In this document: piece by piece, positions 60,207 through 64,000 of the stretch
How positions within the stretch are numbered: the first letter of the stretch is position 1
Layout of the letters: every line of letters begins with the position of its first letter
NCBI RefSeq assembly: GCF_037038585.1
Contig: NC_092520.1
Coordinates: 13,089,001 to 13,153,000, forward strand
Reading direction: 5' to 3'
Length of the DNA stretch: 64,000 nucleotides
Source: Patagioenas fasciata
Lineage: Eukaryota; Chordata; Aves; Columbiformes; Columbidae
Program-made: the position numbers and the translations under genes
The notes under the pieces: model-generated
Told to the model about the DNA's origin: nothing
Seen by the model: only the letters and a program-made list of their open reading frames with translations
Database searches by the model: none

Positions 60207-63200
60207 CTGAGAACCAGAAATGGATAAATTACGTTTCTAGGCCACTTTTCTCATCTAGTTGGTAGAGATAAATATTTTTTTAGCTGCAAACACCCACACA
60301 GACAGAGCTTTAATTCCTAGCTCAGACATTTCAGAGCATTTGACACTTGAGTAGAATAAGGATAGAAGCAGAGATACTCTAAAGAGCTTAACATTGCTAA
60401 TAAACTGTCAATCTACCAACATTCATATCTGCTCTACTTACCTCTGATGTTCTATCAAGCATTCAGTTAAGTTCTAGCTTTACCATTTACATAGTTATTA
60501 TATCAAAAATTGTATACAGATTAAAAGATTTTCTTTATCCTCTTGAAAAAAAAGAGACTACACCATACAATATTTATTAGGTGGAAAACCTTACAGCATG
60601 TTGAAACTTTTCTGTCATCTTCAGCAATCTGCTTGGATTTTACAACTACAGCTTCCCTAAGGACCAGTTAGAAAGAACACTGAGAAATTTAAGATGAAAC
60701 TGAGCAGAGGATGTCATAAGAATATTTAAGAGTTTCAGTATCGGTGATCAGAAAAATTCTCTTCTCCTTGTACTGTCAAAAGCATGGAACTCAAGCCTCA
60801 GTGAAGCACTGCACTACAAGCAACACAAAGGAGATTTCACTGCCCATGCTTCCAAGCTGCATTAATATATTTAGTGACTTAAATGTGCCCCGACTTCAAA
60901 ATGAATATGCAATATTCTTTATACATCATCATGGTTTTCCACAACCTTTCAAATGTATTATATTGCTCTTTGATGAAAGCACTAGAAGGAAAAAAACATA
61001 TTTAATTTCAATGACTAATTAGGTCTCCCGCTCCCTGTATGCTGAAGCATTGTCTGAAGCCATTCTGGTTAAAAAATGCACTGAAGCCTCATTCGCACTG
61101 CAGGAGACTCAAACTCTGGCTTTTAAAATTATATAAACTAAAGACAAAGAGATCAGAAGGTGGTTATTTTTTTTTCCAAACTGAAGATAAATTCATGGCT
61201 GACGGGCTGCTGTGGGATCCCAAAAGAAGAAATGTTCTTATTGATGACAGCCTTTACCAGGTCTAAGTGCTAAACTGGAACACTGGTGCTAGCTGGAGTT
61301 TTCTAGCTTCAAACATTTAATTAATACTAAGTGAAAGATTACTAAAACTATCTACAATTCACGATGTTTTTCAACTGGACTGATCAGGTATGTGAAATAT
61401 TCCTATAGAACACCTCAATCCGCTTAGCAACAATACCAACTTCACATACATACGAATACTAGACGGTGTAGGACCACCGGTAAAGATTTTTACCTTTCAA
61501 AATCTCCCTGAGTTTTACTTACGAAAAAACACCTACCATTGCACTGCTTCTCACAAATAAAATTTAAAACCAGCTGCAATCAATTGCCAGTGGGATGGGA
61601 AAAACTCCCCAAAAGGGCATATTGCTTAAAAGCATGGCACAGCTTCAGGACAAGCCCCGTAACGCCCTCATTAAAACATGTGCATGGGCAAAACTTGCCC
61701 CTGCCGCTGTATCCATGGAGTTCAATGCAAACTGCGGCAGTTAAAAGTTATTAACACAAATAAACTTAAGTTTTGCATTTTCAAGCACAGCTCTGAAGCC
61801 AATATTTGCATTCCAACTTCAGTTGTTATCACCATCCCAGTGAATGAGGAAACACAGAGAGCAAAAATATTTTATATGGAACCCTAATTTCTCCCATATT
61901 AGAAATACAAATTCAAATTCTACATTTCTTTCCTCTGTGTATTACAGACAAGAAATGTACGCAGCTGCTTCTTCACAGTCTGCCAACCTCTGATTTACCA
62001 TCTTCTTCCCTTATAACACAGAGGAGCCAGTAGCAGCAAAATCCAATTTCCTGCAGGCTGTGTTGTGTGTTCCCATCAGAAGTCAAGCACCCCTCAGACT
62101 ACAAACAGCACCTGCATGCAAAGCACTGATCTGAGACTGAGCAAAACCTACATTACTGGTACAAAAAAAAAGAAAAAAGAAGTACTGATTTTCAGGTGCC
62201 TCCCACGAGGTGATCAGATTCTATTCAAGCCCATCAGGCAAATTTACAACAGGATGCAAGCAGTGAAGTGTTCTGTGTGCTGTCCACATCAAGTGGGCTC
62301 TGCCTCATCAAATTTAATGTCCGACACTTCATTAAAAGTGAGACTTTGAAAAAGCAAGAGCTCTGGGACAAATCTTAAAAGCAAGTAAGAATGCTACAAA
62401 CCAAAAAATTAATACTGGACTATACTCAAGAGAAGATAGCCCTAGTAAGAGCATTGCAAGAAATACTCCCCTCTTGACAAATGCTTCTGTAGAGACAATT
62501 TCATCCACGTTCTCTCTCTGTGAACAGAGTTTTCCATTTTAGAGCTGAGCTCCAGGGGGACTGTGCTGAAGGTGGCACGCAGAGCACTGCACACTCCTAC
62601 CCTCAGAGTTCTAAGACATGAACCTTGGCCACGACCCAAAGCTACTGAACCTGTGCATCGTGCCTCACTTTATCTGGGGCACACATAAAAAAAGCCAGCA
62701 TAAGATATTTATGATGCGTAAAAATGCATCCACACACCACTGACAAATACGGAACTAAAACACACTCCACACAAAGTGTTTATTCAGTGTTAAAGAGCCC
62801 ACTGGAATCAGTCAGTATCTTTGGGGGGGATGAGAATTACAGTTCTTTTCCCCACTTGTCCCCAGTTTCAGATTTAATCTCAACAGCTCCTAAAAAGCTG
62901 ATTGTTCCAGCATTCTCTACCACGCATGAAGAAAAGTGAAAACCACTTAGTCATTTGAATCACTATTAGAAAATAAAATCAATATTAAGGATCATAAAAA
63001 ATATGGATACAGTAGTAACTACTCCAGTGTTCTTTGTACACAGAGGTATATTTAGTTTTCCTGTAATAAGATTTTAAGAAGGCATGTGAGGCATCATCCT
63101 AACTTTTATCTGCTTTACATAACCCTTAAACCTCAATTAGCCTGACATAGCTTGCTTTCTGATAACAAAAAAAGTATTATCAGGCTGAAGTGTTAAAAGG

Positions 63201-64000
63201 TGGTGATGAAAAAAAAATAAGATAAAACCAAACAAAATTGAAATAACACTTCTATGAAGTGTTACACTACAAGCAGTAGTATAAGATCAAGAGCAGGATG
63301 TAGCACCAGATTAAGACACCTACACCTACGTATCTGCTTGTCAGCATCTGAGCTCACTTCTCAGCAGAGATCTAAAGAGTATGATAAGGAGTCAAGATGG
63401 CTTTTCCACTCACACTAAATTACACAGACAAGGGCCCAGCCACACTCCAGGCTCTACTGACTGCACTTCCACGCAAGCTGGGATACGTAACTTGCGCATG
63501 GACCCCAACAACTTGGCATTTCAAGCTCAACTGGATTCTGTCTAAAACTGTGAACCAGTAGCAAAAAAAATACATTGACTCAAGTCAATTACTATTCCAG
63601 AGGACTGGAGGATAGCAAAAATTATGTTTAATTTCTTTTAATGGTAGGGACAACCTTGGAAATTTCAAATTATTACCTTTTACTTTTGCACCTATTAAGT
63701 AACTAAAACCAATCACGAACACAACACTAACAGAAACTGCCGAACATTCTTTTATATTGACAACAGCAACAGAAAGAATCCATGAACCTTCTTTTCGGTG
63801 GTTGATTTTCCCTGTTCACACTAAGAGTTGCTGCAGAGCCCCTGGGCACTTTGTGTGACCCTTGGCTGCTTCTCAGTTCTGTTCAGAAACAGAACTCTGC
63901 TGTCTTTCAGACTTGCAGAGAGAGCAAACTGGATGCAGTAACAAACCGCAATGCTCATCTTTGTCATCAAAGATGAGGGGCTGAAAGCAAACAGGGGACC
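60207..64000 (-). other. CWC15: CWC15 upstream intron, partial (at least 3.8 kb)
   Basis: I searched the - strand for the preceding exon (LLAELEKIKKERAEEQARK-type sequence) and found none, so the intron runs past the window end. It is AT-rich with a few A runs. No repeat, RNA gene or coding region was recognised. Confidence 0.75.

Noticed and set aside
61039..61266. + strand open frame ending MADGLLWDPKRRNVLIDD, which looked protein-like
   Set aside because: No family resemblance was found, it lies inside a CWC15 intron on the opposite strand, and it has no splice-bounded structure.
60207..64000. Search for earlier CWC15 exons
   Set aside because: No - strand frame encodes the acidic or Lys/Glu-rich segments expected before EQEQKAEEE, so the earlier exons must lie outside the window.

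Overview
This window is vertebrate nuclear DNA, almost certainly from a bird. The coding exons are short, have canonical GT/AG borders and are separated by introns of 0.9-6.6 kb. The interspersed repeats are almost all CR1 LINE fragments, many ending in the octamer ATTCTATG typical of avian CR1. No Alu, L1 or B-type SINEs are visible. I cannot name the species.

Two protein-coding genes lie tail to tail. AMOTL1 (angiomotin-like 1) runs on the + strand. Ten exons from 5864 to 32855 encode its C-terminal 577 residues: the end of the proline-rich region, the whole coiled-coil/angiomotin C-terminal domain, a disordered linker and the PDZ-binding C-terminus EVLI. Its first coding exons, with the L/PPxY YAP-binding motifs, lie upstream of the window. 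A 2.9-kb 3'UTR follows and ends at an AATAAA at 35738. CWC15, a spliceosome-associated protein, runs on the - strand. Its last two coding exons (60088-60206 and 59157-59286) are present and the earlier exons lie beyond 64000. The same AMOTL1-CWC15 pairing is known on human chromosome 11q21, which supports AMOTL1 over its paralogues AMOT and AMOTL2.

Layout. 1-5863: upstream AMOTL1 intron with two CR1 copies, one of about 1.2 kb that keeps a recognisable reverse-transcriptase core. 5864-32855: AMOTL1 exons and introns, including a 40-bp minisatellite (20205-20520) and CR1 copies at 9110 and 30405. 32856-35765: AMOTL1 3'UTR with three Pumilio-type sites. 35766-58840: a gene-free gap of about 23 kb with several CR1 fragments (one nested in another), an AAGAAT hexanucleotide array, a decayed relic of an older turtle/crocodile-type CR1, and a tRNA-like sequence at 58176. 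58841-60206: CWC15 3' end. 60207-64000: the next CWC15 intron, with nothing recognisable in it.

The two gene products do not act in one pathway. AMOTL1 is a junction and Hippo-pathway scaffold; CWC15 is a nuclear splicing factor. I found no bacterial-type operon, CRISPR array, viral gene or new multi-gene system. The points most worth checking are the repeat architectures, the 3'UTR sites and the tRNA-like element.
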